A DNA stretch of 64,000 nucleotides. Origin: Ruminiclostridium sp. (GTDB lineage: Bacteria; Bacillota; Clostridia; Oscillospirales; Ruminococcaceae). The stretch covers positions 1-64,000 of the forward strand of contig JAGBHT010000005.1 of the NCBI GenBank assembly GCA_017935365.1. Reading direction: 5' to 3'. How positions within the stretch are numbered: position 1 is the stretch's first letter; the number at the start of each line of letters is the position of its first letter. Made by a program: the position numbers and the translations under genes. The notes under the pieces were generated by a model, which was given only the letters and a program-made list of their open reading frames with translations, was not told the DNA's origin and did not search any database. Positions 53,158-62,095 of this stretch are shown piece by piece.

Positions 53158-53703
53158 ATGAAAAAAAGGACAAAGATTATAACAGCATCCGTATCAGTCG
53201 CAGTAATTTGTTGCGTATCGGTATTTTCAGCGGCAATGTTCACATCAGCAACAAGCGTATCAAAAGAAGAAAGAGACAGAATCGAACTGCAGGAACTCCA
53301 GAAAAAGACTAATGCCCCCGATGAACTCAAGCACGGAAAATATTATTACGGCGGTGATAAATCCTCGGATTTCTGGATAGAGGTAAGCGACAACTATACA
53401 ATTGAGTACAAATCGTCAGATATGATGAAAGCGACAGAGATGATATGCGCACAATCTTATGAGGTTGGCTCGGAAACATATAAAAGTGCAGTCGAGGGAA
53501 CATATGAAACTTTTGCAGCAGGAAAAAAGCCATATGCGATAAACAGCATAGATATGGGATCATTTATAAATGTATTTGTATTTATGGGAGGAGTAGAACC
53601 GGGTTCAAATTATGAGAAGCACACCGGTCCCGGCGTGGATTATATTGATGAAAATACTCTTGACGGCGGTTATGATGAAAAGTTTATCTATGTCGAAGAA
53701 TGA
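53158..53703 (+). CDS. exported protein of unknown function
   Basis: About 181 residues. The N-terminus (KKRTK, then a hydrophobic stretch to about residue 32) is a signal peptide or anchor. The mature part is acidic with a charged helix (KEERDRIELQELQKK), then a beta-rich domain with GKYYYGGDKSSDFWIEV. It ends with IDENTLDGGYDEKFIYVEE. Family not recognised. A strong AAAGGAGG lies before the ATG. It lies in a unit framed by two near-identical terminators, with a second tiny exported frame downstream. Confidence 0.65.
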   Translation: MKKRTKIITASVSVAVICCVSVFSAAMFTSATSVSKEERDRIELQELQKKTNAPDELKHGKYYYGGDKSSDFWIEVSDNYTIEYKSSDMMKATEMICAQSYEVGSETYKSAVEGTYETFAAGKKPYAINSIDMGSFINVFVFMGGVEPGSNYEKHTGPGVDYIDENTLDGGYDEKFIYVEE

Positions 53704-53743
53704 AGAAAAATAAAATAACAAATTTACAGGAGGTATAAAAAAG

Positions 53744-53842
53744 ATGCAAGAGCAGCATTTTCGTCGGATTATTGCACTGTTATGTGCTTTAGCACTATCT
53801 TTATCTTCAATGATTATATCTGTTTCAGCCAAAATAGTATAG
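53744..53842 (+). CDS. 32-residue signal-peptide-like frame
   Basis: ATG at 53744 preceded by ACAGGAGG; TAG at 53840-53842. The product is RR-containing at the start, then a hydrophobic core (IIALLCALALSLSSMII) and SVSAKIV, a good signal peptidase I site with only three residues after it. It is either the remnant of a secreted protein gene truncated by the terminator-proximal sequence, or a real micro-peptide. The strong ribosome binding site argues that it is, or recently was, translated. Confidence 0.5.
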   Translation: MQEQHFRRIIALLCALALSLSSMIISVSAKIV

Positions 53843-53847
53843 CAAAA

Positions 53848-53878
53848 ACGGTCTGAGAATTTGTGCTTCTCAGACCGT
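53848..53878 (+). terminator. terminator, copy 2 of the duplicated hairpin
   Basis: ACGGTCTGAGAA / TTCTCAGACCGT, identical in its arms to the hairpin at 52992-53029 apart from the loop; the T tract is poor. Confidence 0.7.
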
Positions 53879-53909
53879 CTAATGTTTCCTAAAAATAAAT
53901 CTGCATTAA

Positions 53910-54008
53910 CGTCAATAGGGTGCGCCATAGGCGCCCGCCGGTAACGTAACTGCCGCCAACCGCCAACCGTCAGAACGGCGAATTTGAAGCGGCTCACAGC
54001 CGTCCGCA
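53910..54008. repeat. modular repeat after the fliT-like gene
   Basis: On the minus strand it begins a few bases past the fliT-like stop: GGACGGCTGTGAGCCGC, TTCAAATTCGCCGTTCTGA, GGTTGGCGGTTGGCGG, GTTACGTTACCGGCGGGCGC and GGCGCACCCTATTGACGTTAA. It carries the full set of family modules including the terminal CACCCTATTGACGTTAA. Confidence 0.8.
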
Positions 54009-54011
54009 CGC

Positions 54012-54491
54012 TTAGTAGTTGCTGTTGAAAGTTCTGCCTTTGCCGCCGAGCTTTACACTGCTGTAGTAGTCGATCTTCTTCTTGTCAACCTTGAGTGATT
54101 CAAGCTCTGCCTTTACGTCCTCATAGTTCTGACGGACTACCGCGGTAACCTTTTTGTCCTTTGCTTCTATCTCATTCTTTATGTCGTGGAGATGACGCAT
54201 TTTTGACTGTAGCTGTCTTAACTCATATGAGAGATTATCCGTTACGGGTTTGTTGTTCAGTATGTTGCGGATAAGCTCACGCTCGGCAGGAACCTGCGCG
54301 TTTGCAATATCCATTATAGACTGCTTTACCTGGCGCATATTATCCATCAGCTCATTGCGCGAAAGCAAAACCTGTTGAATTACCTCCAGGTCGCTTGTAA
54401 CCATACGGTCGGTGCGACGATTATACTCAGTCATAAGCTCCGTCAGCTCGTCCATGAGCGTAAGCAGTGTTTGTGCATCTGCCTTTTTCAT
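54012..54491 (-). CDS. FliT-like flagellar chaperone
   Basis: About 159 residues, almost entirely helical, with heptad-like Leu/Met spacing (about 1-130) and a Lys-rich end. It lies directly after fliS, the usual place of fliT, whose product binds FliD before export. Sequence similarity to FlgN/FliT-type export chaperones is structural rather than motif based, so the name is from context. Last gene of the late flagellar operon. Confidence 0.6.
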   Translation of the reverse strand: MKKADAQTLLTLMDELTELMTEYNRRTDRMVTSDLEVIQQVLLSRNELMDNMRQVKQSIMDIANAQVPAERELIRNILNNKPVTDNLSYELRQLQSKMRHLHDIKNEIEAKDKKVTAVVRQNYEDVKAELESLKVDKKKIDYYSSVKLGGKGRTFNSNY

Positions 54492-54533
54492 TATATCGGA
54501 TTCCTTTCCGGTGGGGTTTAAGCACCGTGTAGA

Positions 54534-54953
54534 TTAAGCCTGTTCCTGCATTGCGGCGGCTGCCACCTTTTCCTGCGCTTCCATCTGTTCTCTGCTCATG
54601 CTGTTTATCTCTGCGAATGCTTCACGCAGTTCGGCTATCATAGGCAGAAGTGCATCTACCTTTGCCTTATCCTTCTTCACATTTGCTTCAACGATCTCAC
54701 GGTTGAAATATTCGTACAGCGAGTCGAGATTCTTGGAAACGGGTATCTTCATATCAAGGCAGGAACGCAGGGCGTTTATTACGTCCTGCGCCTTTATAAG
54801 CGCCTTGTTTGTTTCCTCATAGTTCTTCAGCGGAATGTAGTAGGACGCTCTGTTGAGCTGACGTTCCGCCTCCATGTACAGCTTTACCACAACGTCGCCG
54901 GGGGTGAGAGTGGTAACTGACTGTTTTTTATATGCAGAAAATGCGTTATTCAT
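54534..54953 (-). CDS. fliS: flagellin chaperone FliS
   Basis: About 139 residues, four-helix FliS. Motifs: AYKKQSVTTLTPGDVVVKLYMEAERQLNRA (family start, quoted in parts: VVVKLYMEAERQL) and the YEYFNREIVEANVKKD helix. It prevents flagellin polymerising in the cytoplasm and, in Firmicutes, also binds FliW. Follows fliD after 40 bases. Confidence 0.92.
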   Translation of the reverse strand: MNNAFSAYKKQSVTTLTPGDVVVKLYMEAERQLNRASYYIPLKNYEETNKALIKAQDVINALRSCLDMKIPVSKNLDSLYEYFNREIVEANVKKDKAKVDALLPMIAELREAFAEINSMSREQMEAQEKVAAAAMQEQA

Positions 54954-54993
54954 AGTTTATTCCTTACGCTTGATGTCGGTGAGTGGTATTTTA

Positions 54994-57609
54994 TCAGAAC
55001 TGCATCAGCTGCTGAATGTAGCTGGTCTGGCTGTTGAGCGAACCCATCATTGATTCAAGATTAGAGAACTGCTTCCAGTATCTGTCCTGCTGCTTCTCAT
55101 ATCTTGTTTCAAGTGACGAGATAAGCGTTGAAATGCTCTTCAACTGGTCATATATAGAGTTGTCGGTAGCTGATGTACCTGTCTTTGTACCTGCAAGCTG
55201 TACAAGCGTACCCTTGTCTTTTCTTGCACCTGTTGTCTTTACCGCACCTGTAAGCACGTCATCAAGCTTGTGCATGATGCCTGTCTTTACCGTGTTGCCG
55301 TTTTCGTCAACGGTCGTGCCTGCAAACAGGTCTGCTATCTGGTCGGAGTACTGCTCGAATGCGGCTTCAAGCTTTGTTTCGTCTATTTCAAGCTTGCCGT
55401 GGTCGCCCCAGTCGTCGCTTGTTGTAATGCCCATACTGAACAGGCTGAATGTCTGTCCGTCCGCTGTCTTTACCGTTGAATAAAGAACAGAACGCATCTT
55501 CTGCATTACCGTTGAAACTGTGCTGTCGTTGTAAAGTAAGCCTTCCTTTGCCTTCTCTTCCCACTTCTCCTGCTGTTTTTCGGATAAGTCCATATCCTCA
55601 ATATCATCATCTGTAAGAGCATAGTAGTCGGAGTTCGGCTTCTGGTCAAGCTGTCCGTAAACTTCTTCTATGATCTTGTTATAATCTTCAACGAATGACT
55701 TTATAGCGTCTATTGCACTGCTGTTGTCCTTCTTTACTTCGTAAGAGAACTCTGCGCCCTGTGCGGCTGATGTGAATGTCATTGTCGTACCGTCAGCCGT
55801 GAAGCTGTTTGACGATGTTTCAACCGTTTCGCCGTTTACTTCAAGCTGGAGGTTGCGTCCCTGTGTAAGCGTACCCGATGTAAGACCGAGCGTATTAAGC
55901 AGTTCTGCGCCTGTACTTCCGTCCTCTGCCGAAAATTCGATAGATGCGGCTGTACCGTAACCTGATGAACTCAGTGCAAAGCTGTTGGTCAGCGTGCTGA
56001 ATGTCATAGTTGCGCCGGCGTTCTTGCTGGCGTTGATCTCACTCATCATCTTTGCTACTGTGTAGTCTGATGTGAATGTGAACTTTGTGCCGTTTATTGT
56101 GAATGTAGCGCTGTCTTCAACACCTAAATCCTTTAGCGTTGTAGATGTTGTGACCTGTGCGGTGGTTGTCTTTGCTGTTGATGCACCGAATGTGTTCTGC
56201 GTTGCGGGGTCTGCGGCTACCGAGAGCTTTTCGCCGTTTGCGGCTGTAACAGTGCCGTTTTCGTCTATTTTAAGACCCGTACCGTCGGACAGCTTAACAT
56301 TTCCTATTGCCTTATTCAGCTCATACTTGTTTGCATAAGCGGCAAGGTCTTCATTTGACAGTTTGTAATCGTCTGTGTTCAGAGTGTCTTTATAAGCGGC
56401 AAGCTCGTCATAGTTCTTGTCGAACTCTTCCTTGAAAGCGGTTTCGTCAAAATCCTTTGCATATTGCTCGTCAAATGCCGTCTTGAATGCGTCCTCGTCA
56501 AATGCGGGCTGAGTTTCTTTCCAGTCGTCAAAGCTCGTACCCTCGTCAATTGAGCCGTCTGCTATTCCGTCTGTGTACTTTGTTCTCAGCTCTTCATTGT
56601 ATTCGGCTTCAGCCTTTGCGCTTTCATTCGCATATTTGTCGCTGTAGTCGTCCTGCTTTGCCTTTTCGTAAGCATTCGTCTTTATAGCGTCAAAGTCAAC
56701 CGAGCCGTCTGCCTTAGCTGAATTATACAGCTTTTCGGCCTGCTCGTTGAAATACCTCTTCTGATATTCTTCTCTCTTCTGTGCGCCGAGAGTTTTATCG
56801 TCGTCCTGGTTGAAATAATCGGCTGTGTAGCTGTCGAATGAAACTGTAACGGTTTCATCGCCTACGGTAAAGTTGAATCTGTTTGTACCGGCTTCCACAT
56901 TACCGTTCAGATCAAAAGTGAAGTTGCCATACATATTAGCAACGCCTGTCATAGTCATTGCCTGTCTGTCGGAAGAAACTATCTTACCGCTGTCGTTTAC
57001 ATAGACAAGTCCCTGAGAGCCTGAGTTTGAGGTGCCGAATGTATCTTTGAGCTGGGCGTTTATCTGTGAGCGTACATTGTCCGCACTGCCACCGTTGAAG
57101 TTGATAACGGTTGACTTTGAGCCGACTGTTATGCTGAATGAATAATTCTGTGACGCATCGTTGTACTGTGATAAGTCAAGTGAGCTTGCGTCCATTGCAC
57201 TGCCCTGATACTTAGCCTGTGTGGCTGTCTGGAGTACCTTTACATTATATGTACCGGGAACTGCGTTTGTATTGGAACGGACAGATACACCTGCGGGTGT
57301 GCCTTCTTTTAATACACCGTCGGAATTTATTGTCGAAACGGTAGCGTTATATTTTGTGAAAGCCGACTTGCTCTTGAGGTTTACCTTTGAATTCAGCATA
57401 TCAAGGTATTTGTTCTGGAAGTCGGTGAGCTTTGTTGTTATGCCCTGGTATGCTTCCTGCTTCCACTTGAGTGTTATAGCCTTACGGTTCTGCTTTGTGA
57501 TTTTCAGCTTTGTAGCCGCTGTCATAGCATTTACGATAGATTCGGTATCAAGTCCCGAATTCATACCGCTGAATCTTAATACGCTGCTGCTGTTTGTTGT
57601 TGATGACAT
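54994..57609 (-). CDS. fliD: flagellar filament cap protein FliD
   Basis: About 871 residues, longer than the usual 450-700. The N-terminal domain begins RFSGMNSGLDTESIVNAMT, and the C-terminal domain ends with a coiled coil (ISSLETRYEKQQDRYWKQF) and IQQLMQF, all FliD_N/FliD_C features. A charged, Asp/Glu/Lys/Tyr-rich insert (about residues 260-420, with AFDEQYAKDFDETAFKEEF-type repeats) looks like a surface-exposed variable domain and may be coiled coil. FliD caps the filament and aids flagellin folding. Confidence 0.9.
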   Translation of the reverse strand: MSSTTNSSSVLRFSGMNSGLDTESIVNAMTAATKLKITKQNRKAITLKWKQEAYQGITTKLTDFQNKYLDMLNSKVNLKSKSAFTKYNATVSTINSDGVLKEGTPAGVSVRSNTNAVPGTYNVKVLQTATQAKYQGSAMDASSLDLSQYNDASQNYSFSITVGSKSTVINFNGGSADNVRSQINAQLKDTFGTSNSGSQGLVYVNDSGKIVSSDRQAMTMTGVANMYGNFTFDLNGNVEAGTNRFNFTVGDETVTVSFDSYTADYFNQDDDKTLGAQKREEYQKRYFNEQAEKLYNSAKADGSVDFDAIKTNAYEKAKQDDYSDKYANESAKAEAEYNEELRTKYTDGIADGSIDEGTSFDDWKETQPAFDEDAFKTAFDEQYAKDFDETAFKEEFDKNYDELAAYKDTLNTDDYKLSNEDLAAYANKYELNKAIGNVKLSDGTGLKIDENGTVTAANGEKLSVAADPATQNTFGASTAKTTTAQVTTSTTLKDLGVEDSATFTINGTKFTFTSDYTVAKMMSEINASKNAGATMTFSTLTNSFALSSSGYGTAASIEFSAEDGSTGAELLNTLGLTSGTLTQGRNLQLEVNGETVETSSNSFTADGTTMTFTSAAQGAEFSYEVKKDNSSAIDAIKSFVEDYNKIIEEVYGQLDQKPNSDYYALTDDDIEDMDLSEKQQEKWEEKAKEGLLYNDSTVSTVMQKMRSVLYSTVKTADGQTFSLFSMGITTSDDWGDHGKLEIDETKLEAAFEQYSDQIADLFAGTTVDENGNTVKTGIMHKLDDVLTGAVKTTGARKDKGTLVQLAGTKTGTSATDNSIYDQLKSISTLISSLETRYEKQQDRYWKQFSNLESMMGSLNSQTSYIQQLMQF

Positions 57610-57623
57610 ATCCTATCTTCCTT

Positions 57624-57851
57624 TCAGTCTTTTTTCATACCGAGCAGGGCTTCCATAGCCGCCTTGGGCAGTGCCTGCGATGATTCTTTATTCATATCCT
57701 GTGCATCTCTGAGCTCGTTTCGGATTATCTTCACATCTTTCGGTGCGGAAATGCCGATCTTGACTCTGTCCTTAGCAATTTCAAGGATGGTTATTTCAAT
57801 GTTGTCGGATATTGTAAGACTTTCGTCCGTTTTTCGTGTTACTACAAGCAT
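57624..57851 (-). CDS. csrA: carbon storage/flagellin translation regulator CsrA
   Basis: About 75 residues: MLVVTRKTDESLTISDNIEI, then VKIGISAPKDVKIIRNELR, the CsrA dimer with its RNA-binding strands. It binds GGA motifs in mRNA leaders such as flagellin. It overlaps fliW by one base (TAATG); FliW is its antagonist. Confidence 0.95.
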   Translation of the reverse strand: MLVVTRKTDESLTISDNIEITILEIAKDRVKIGISAPKDVKIIRNELRDAQDMNKESSQALPKAAMEALLGMKKD

Positions 57852-58288
57852 TACTTTGCCCCCTTATCGACATATATCGGCAGGCGGATCTCATACTTTT
57901 CGGGGAGTATCACCTGAGCGGCGAGATTTTCGTCTGTGTTTATAACTATGGGACACTTCATATTAACCGTAGTCTTTTTGTAGTCCTCCGGTACGACTGC
58001 TATGGATAAGCATCTGACATTTGAATTATCGTTTATCTTAAGCAGTTTCTTTTCGGAGCTGTTAAGCGTGATCTTATAAGCTCCGTCTATAATAGCGGGA
58101 TCGAAAACGATAAAACACGGTGTGACATTTTCCGTAGACTGTAACCACATCGGGTATACGTTTTCACCGAGGGGGCTTAACAGTGCAAACTGTCTGCATT
58201 CTTCAAATGCAAAAAGTCCTGACGGGAAGTTGAATATCTTGCTTTCGTCTACATTTACTTTGCCGAAATCCCTGGTCATTATCTCCAT
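57851..58288 (-). CDS. fliW: flagellar assembly factor FliW
   Basis: About 145 residues. IFNFPSGLFAFEECRQFALLS is the family signature region, followed by VTPCFIVFDP. FliW sequesters CsrA until flagellin is made, closing a feedback loop with FliS and flagellin. Overlaps csrA. Confidence 0.93.
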   Translation of the reverse strand: MEIMTRDFGKVNVDESKIFNFPSGLFAFEECRQFALLSPLGENVYPMWLQSTENVTPCFIVFDPAIIDGAYKITLNSSEKKLLKINDNSNVRCLSIAVVPEDYKKTTVNMKCPIVINTDENLAAQVILPEKYEIRLPIYVDKGAK

Positions 58289-58323
58289 TGATCTTTACCG
58301 TTTCCTTTCAGATCTCTTGTTTA

Positions 58324-58950
58324 TCAGCCTTTTGTATTGAGCTTTTTAGGTGCAACGTACGCCGGATTTGCACTCGGCGGAACGTAGATAGGCTCACCGA
58401 GATACTCTATCTCTACTCTGGGACGTTCTTTTACTATAAATTCGATATTGCCGGGAACGAACTCGACAACGGAGGAATTTATGTTTTCCCAGTCGATATT
58501 TATATCCGTGGGAGTGTAATTGATGCTCAGTGTACCTTTGTCAAACGATACATCGGCACCGCCCTTGGGCAGAAAATCTATCGCTGTTTCTATTGTTGCG
58601 CCTGCACGCATCTGCTGTGCGGCGATCTCTGATGGCGAAACGCCTCTTGCGAGCTGGTTGCCCTCGTTTACTATTCTTGCTACTCCCTGATAGGCTATCT
58701 TGAAACCTCTGTCGGCTTCATTCTGATTGAAGTCGGACGCATTATATTCGCCGTAGCCCATACTTGAGCGAGCGGCATAAGTATCGATATTTATCTTTGC
58801 GGGTCTGCTCTCCATCTTGTATCCGCCGGGTGTACGGTTGATGTCGATCTTGAGCGGCTGTTTGTCTTCCGGTGCTTTAAGCGTGCCGTTTGTGACATTT
58901 ACTTCGATACTTATCGGTATACTCGTGATCTTAAGCAAATTCGGATTCAT
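58324..58950 (-). CDS. DUF6470 (YviE-like) protein
   Basis: About 208 residues. The N-terminal MNPNLLKITSIPISIEV and the repeated (I/L)DI strand patterns match the DUF6470/YviE proteins encoded between flgL and fliW in Firmicutes, as here. The function is not known; co-location suggests a role with hook-filament junction or FliW. It starts after GAGGAAG. Confidence 0.75.
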   Translation of the reverse strand: MNPNLLKITSIPISIEVNVTNGTLKAPEDKQPLKIDINRTPGGYKMESRPAKINIDTYAARSSMGYGEYNASDFNQNEADRGFKIAYQGVARIVNEGNQLARGVSPSEIAAQQMRAGATIETAIDFLPKGGADVSFDKGTLSINYTPTDINIDWENINSSVVEFVPGNIEFIVKERPRVEIEYLGEPIYVPPSANPAYVAPKKLNTKG

Positions 58951-59001
58951 TATATCTTCCTCCCTATTTATTTTTTCGCTCCTCCCATAAAGAGCGGCAG
59001 T

Positions 59002-59997
59002 TTATGAAATGTACTGGAATATGCTCATCGGAATTACCGATGAAGCAAACTGAAGTGAAACGTTGTAAATCGCTTCGAGCGTCTTCCAGTTCGTTGTTTC
59101 TGCACCCATGTCCGTACCCTCAAGGTTGTTCTGCTGTTCGAGCAGTGTTTCCTTGTTGTTGGTAAGGCGGTTGGTGTTGTATTCGATATATTCCTGCTTG
59201 TTACCTATATCTGCGTGAGCTACGCTGACGCTTGTCTGTGCGGCTCTCAGCTTGTCGATATAGTCCATAGCCTTTATCTTGTCGCCCTCTCTTACTGCCT
59301 GTGCGGCACTCAGAGTGATCTGTATTATATTCTTTGAAACACCGTCCTCATCCTTGCCGCAACCGGTTATCTTTGCGCCGTTGAATGTAACGGGGAGAGC
59401 CGACTGGGGGTCTACTCTGCCTGTTGCGGGATCGATCACCATTCCGATACCGATATCGGTGTAGCTTGATTCGGAATAGGGGAAATCCTCGGGATCGTCA
59501 AGAGAGCTTATGTCAACTCCGTTGTAAGTGATCGTCTTCTGACCGCCGATGTCTTCGATCTTGAATATCGTGGCGTCGTTGTTTACGCCGCCGAAAATTC
59601 TTCTTTCGGCTATATCTGTGTTGAAAAGTCTTACTATCTCGTCTGCATAGGTTTCAACAGTCTGCGCGAGGATCTCCTCGTCCTCATCGTGCTGTGTACC
59701 GTTTGCGGCATATGTGACCTTTTCGATTATGCTGTCGAGAATGTCGTTAACATTCATCAGAACGCTGTCAGCACCGTTATAGATCTGCTGGGCGGTTTCA
59801 AGGTTGCCCAGATAATCGTTTGTGTTGGCGAGCGCTTTTCTTGTTCTCAGCGCTTTTGCGGCGCTTATCGGGTCTTCGCTCGCTCTGTTGTATCTCTTAG
59901 TCGAATTTATCTTTCTTTCGGAAGCGTTCTTTCTTTCGAGAGCGGCATTAAGCTGTGACATATAACGTCTGTTGGTCATACTCTGCGTTATTCTCAT
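59002..59997 (-). CDS. flgL: flagellar hook-filament junction protein FlgL (HAP3)
   Basis: About 331 residues. Flagellin-like N-terminus (RITQSMTNRRYMSQLNAALERKN, with the KRYNRASEDPISAAKALRTR motif) and a helical C-terminus with LEGTDMGAETTNWKTLEAIYN, as in FlgL. It links FlgK to the filament. Gap to flgK is 20 bases. Confidence 0.92.
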   Translation of the reverse strand: MRITQSMTNRRYMSQLNAALERKNASERKINSTKRYNRASEDPISAAKALRTRKALANTNDYLGNLETAQQIYNGADSVLMNVNDILDSIIEKVTYAANGTQHDEDEEILAQTVETYADEIVRLFNTDIAERRIFGGVNNDATIFKIEDIGGQKTITYNGVDISSLDDPEDFPYSESSYTDIGIGMVIDPATGRVDPQSALPVTFNGAKITGCGKDEDGVSKNIIQITLSAAQAVREGDKIKAMDYIDKLRAAQTSVSVAHADIGNKQEYIEYNTNRLTNNKETLLEQQNNLEGTDMGAETTNWKTLEAIYNVSLQFASSVIPMSIFQYIS

Positions 59998-60017
59998 GTT
60001 AATCTATCCCTTTCCGC

Positions 60018-61577
60018 TTATCTACCGACAAGTCCCATTTTTTCTATTATAGTATCAAGCGCTTCATCAAGCGTTGTGAGCATTCTGGAAGAGGCGTTGA
60101 ACCACTTTGAATAGTTCAGCATATTTACGCCCTCTTCTGTTTCAGAAACGCCCATTATTGCATCTCTGCTGTCAAGAAGCGATGTTGATGTTTCGGTGTA
60201 CATATCGCACTGCTTTTCGGCAAATTCGATATTCTGTGCAAGGCGGTTGTTGAGGAAGAGAATGAAGTCGTAGCTTGAACCCTCATAGTCGCCCTGACCT
60301 ATCTGAACGCTGTCGTCCATACCGAGCAGTAACTTGTTTACTGCGTTGCCGTCGAGGTTTACGGGATAATCGTAAGCGCCCGTGTCCTCGTTGTATATCT
60401 TGGCTATCATTGTAGCGTCTTTCAGCCACGCGTCTGAAATTCTTATGTTTCCGGCATTTATCGGCGAACCGTCCGCACTTGTGAACATCAGTCTGTCGTC
60501 CGACTCGTCGCCGCCGTTGAGCTTGTTCATAAGTCCCGCAAACTGCTTTGCAAACTCGTCAACTGCCGACTGATAATACTTGATACCGTAGTCGGTGGTC
60601 TGCTTGCCGGATGCGTATGAGCCGTTACCGTTTATCATATCGGTATAAGCCTTTATCGAGCCGCTGCCGAGTACCATATTGTTGCCGTCTGTCAGTTTCA
60701 GCACTGCGGCGCCGTTTTCTTCATACTTTGCATTGAATGCGTCAAAATCCTTGCCGGTAACGAAATGGTTGCTCTTCTGACCGTCTACGATCATAAGACC
60801 TCCCATTGTGATCTTTACCGAGCCGTCAAAGTTATCTTCAACGTGGATATCGCCGAACTCACTGAGCTGGTCGATTAGGTTGTTTCTTGCATCGAGCATT
60901 TCGTTAGGTCCGTAGCCGCCTGTAACGGACAAGCCGTTATATATAAGGTCTGCGCCTGTTATGGCGTACTCGTCTACTACCTGCTTGTTGTATTCAACTA
61001 TTTCGTCTATTATACGGTTTGCGTCTTCAAGGGTCGAATGCAGATCGTATAAGGTCTGATTTTCGAGGTTTTTAAGGTCTGTGCTCTGCTGAGTGAACAG
61101 TTTGCAGATGTTGTAAGCCTGGTTTCTTACAACGCTTGCAAGCTCTTCTCTGTCGGCGCTGTCTTCTGCGTATTTACGCAGAGCCGATTTGAACTGGTCG
61201 AACTGGTATGCCATACCGACATTTTCGTATGTATCGGAGAAGTTAGTCAGCGCAGTTTCGATCTCGCTCATTATAGACGACTGCTGATTGTATTCCGCAA
61301 CGTAACAGCTGTTGTCCCTGTAACGCTTGTCAAGATATTCATCTCTTGTCTGGCTTACACCGCTTGCAAATACGCCCTGGCTTGAAAGTCCCAGACGGGC
61401 GAGCTTTGTGGTGTATATTCCGCTCATGTTCATGTAGCTGGAATATACGTCAAGGCGTTGTCTTGTGTAGCCTACCGTATCACGGTTCGACAGGTTGTTG
61501 CCGGTTACGTCCAGCGCCTTCTGCGCCATCTGAACCGAACGTTTCTGGATCTCTAATCCTAAAAATGAAGCTCTCAT
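60018..61577 (-). CDS. flgK: flagellar hook-associated protein FlgK (HAP1)
   Basis: About 519 residues. It starts SFLGLEIQKRSVQMAQKALDVTGNNLSN, with the rod/hook motif DVTGNNLSN and YTRQRLDV, and ends with SRMLTTLDEALDTIIEKMGLVGR, both typical. FlgK is the first hook-filament junction protein. Eleven bases from flgN, its chaperone. Confidence 0.93.
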   Translation of the reverse strand: MRASFLGLEIQKRSVQMAQKALDVTGNNLSNRDTVGYTRQRLDVYSSYMNMSGIYTTKLARLGLSSQGVFASGVSQTRDEYLDKRYRDNSCYVAEYNQQSSIMSEIETALTNFSDTYENVGMAYQFDQFKSALRKYAEDSADREELASVVRNQAYNICKLFTQQSTDLKNLENQTLYDLHSTLEDANRIIDEIVEYNKQVVDEYAITGADLIYNGLSVTGGYGPNEMLDARNNLIDQLSEFGDIHVEDNFDGSVKITMGGLMIVDGQKSNHFVTGKDFDAFNAKYEENGAAVLKLTDGNNMVLGSGSIKAYTDMINGNGSYASGKQTTDYGIKYYQSAVDEFAKQFAGLMNKLNGGDESDDRLMFTSADGSPINAGNIRISDAWLKDATMIAKIYNEDTGAYDYPVNLDGNAVNKLLLGMDDSVQIGQGDYEGSSYDFILFLNNRLAQNIEFAEKQCDMYTETSTSLLDSRDAIMGVSETEEGVNMLNYSKWFNASSRMLTTLDEALDTIIEKMGLVGR

Positions 61578-61588
61578 TTATCCTCCGA

Positions 61589-62068
61589 TTATATGTTTCC
61601 TATAAAACCCTTAGGGGCTGAGGTGTGTTTTATCTTTGCACCGTAGCCGTTATAGGTTTCTGTGAGTGTCATCCCTGTCTTCCGCATCAGTTCCTCCTGA
61701 ACTGACAGTTTCTTTTCAACCGTTTCAACGATTATATTGTTGAGCTGCTTTATTTTAGCCACATATCCCGTAAGCTCGTCATAAAGCAGGGTAAGTTTTG
61801 ATTTTCTCTCGTCGGGGGCGTCTTCTATAAGCTCTTTTGCTTTTATCTCGCCCAGTTCCAGCTCTTCAAAAAGAGCTGTCCTTGCATTTTCTTCCGACTG
61901 TATTTTCATAACCAGTGCCTGTTCGTCCTCTACCGAGTCAAGTAGCCACAGCAGGTCATCTGCCATGACCTTTGCCTGCTTTTCGGTAAGGAATGCTACC
62001 ATATCACGATATGCACTGTTGTATTTTTCAAGAAATCTGATAACCTTATCGGCTGTTTCTATGGTCAT
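61589..62068 (-). CDS. flgN: flagellar export chaperone FlgN
   Basis: About 159 residues, helical, with paired Glu/Leu-rich helices (about 10-120) and a C-terminal part containing GMTLTETYNGYGAKI that resembles the client-binding tail. It is placed between flgM and flgK, where flgN sits in Firmicutes, and should chaperone FlgK and FlgL. Confidence 0.82.
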   Translation of the reverse strand: MTIETADKVIRFLEKYNSAYRDMVAFLTEKQAKVMADDLLWLLDSVEDEQALVMKIQSEENARTALFEELELGEIKAKELIEDAPDERKSKLTLLYDELTGYVAKIKQLNNIIVETVEKKLSVQEELMRKTGMTLTETYNGYGAKIKHTSAPKGFIGNI

Positions 62069-62095
62069 CGGTACCGGTCCTTTCCGCTTTTTTTA

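Noticed and set aside
53605-54009. 134-codon leftward frame
   Set aside because: Runs through a terminator hairpin, a repeat and the end of an opposite gene; the content is repeat translation.
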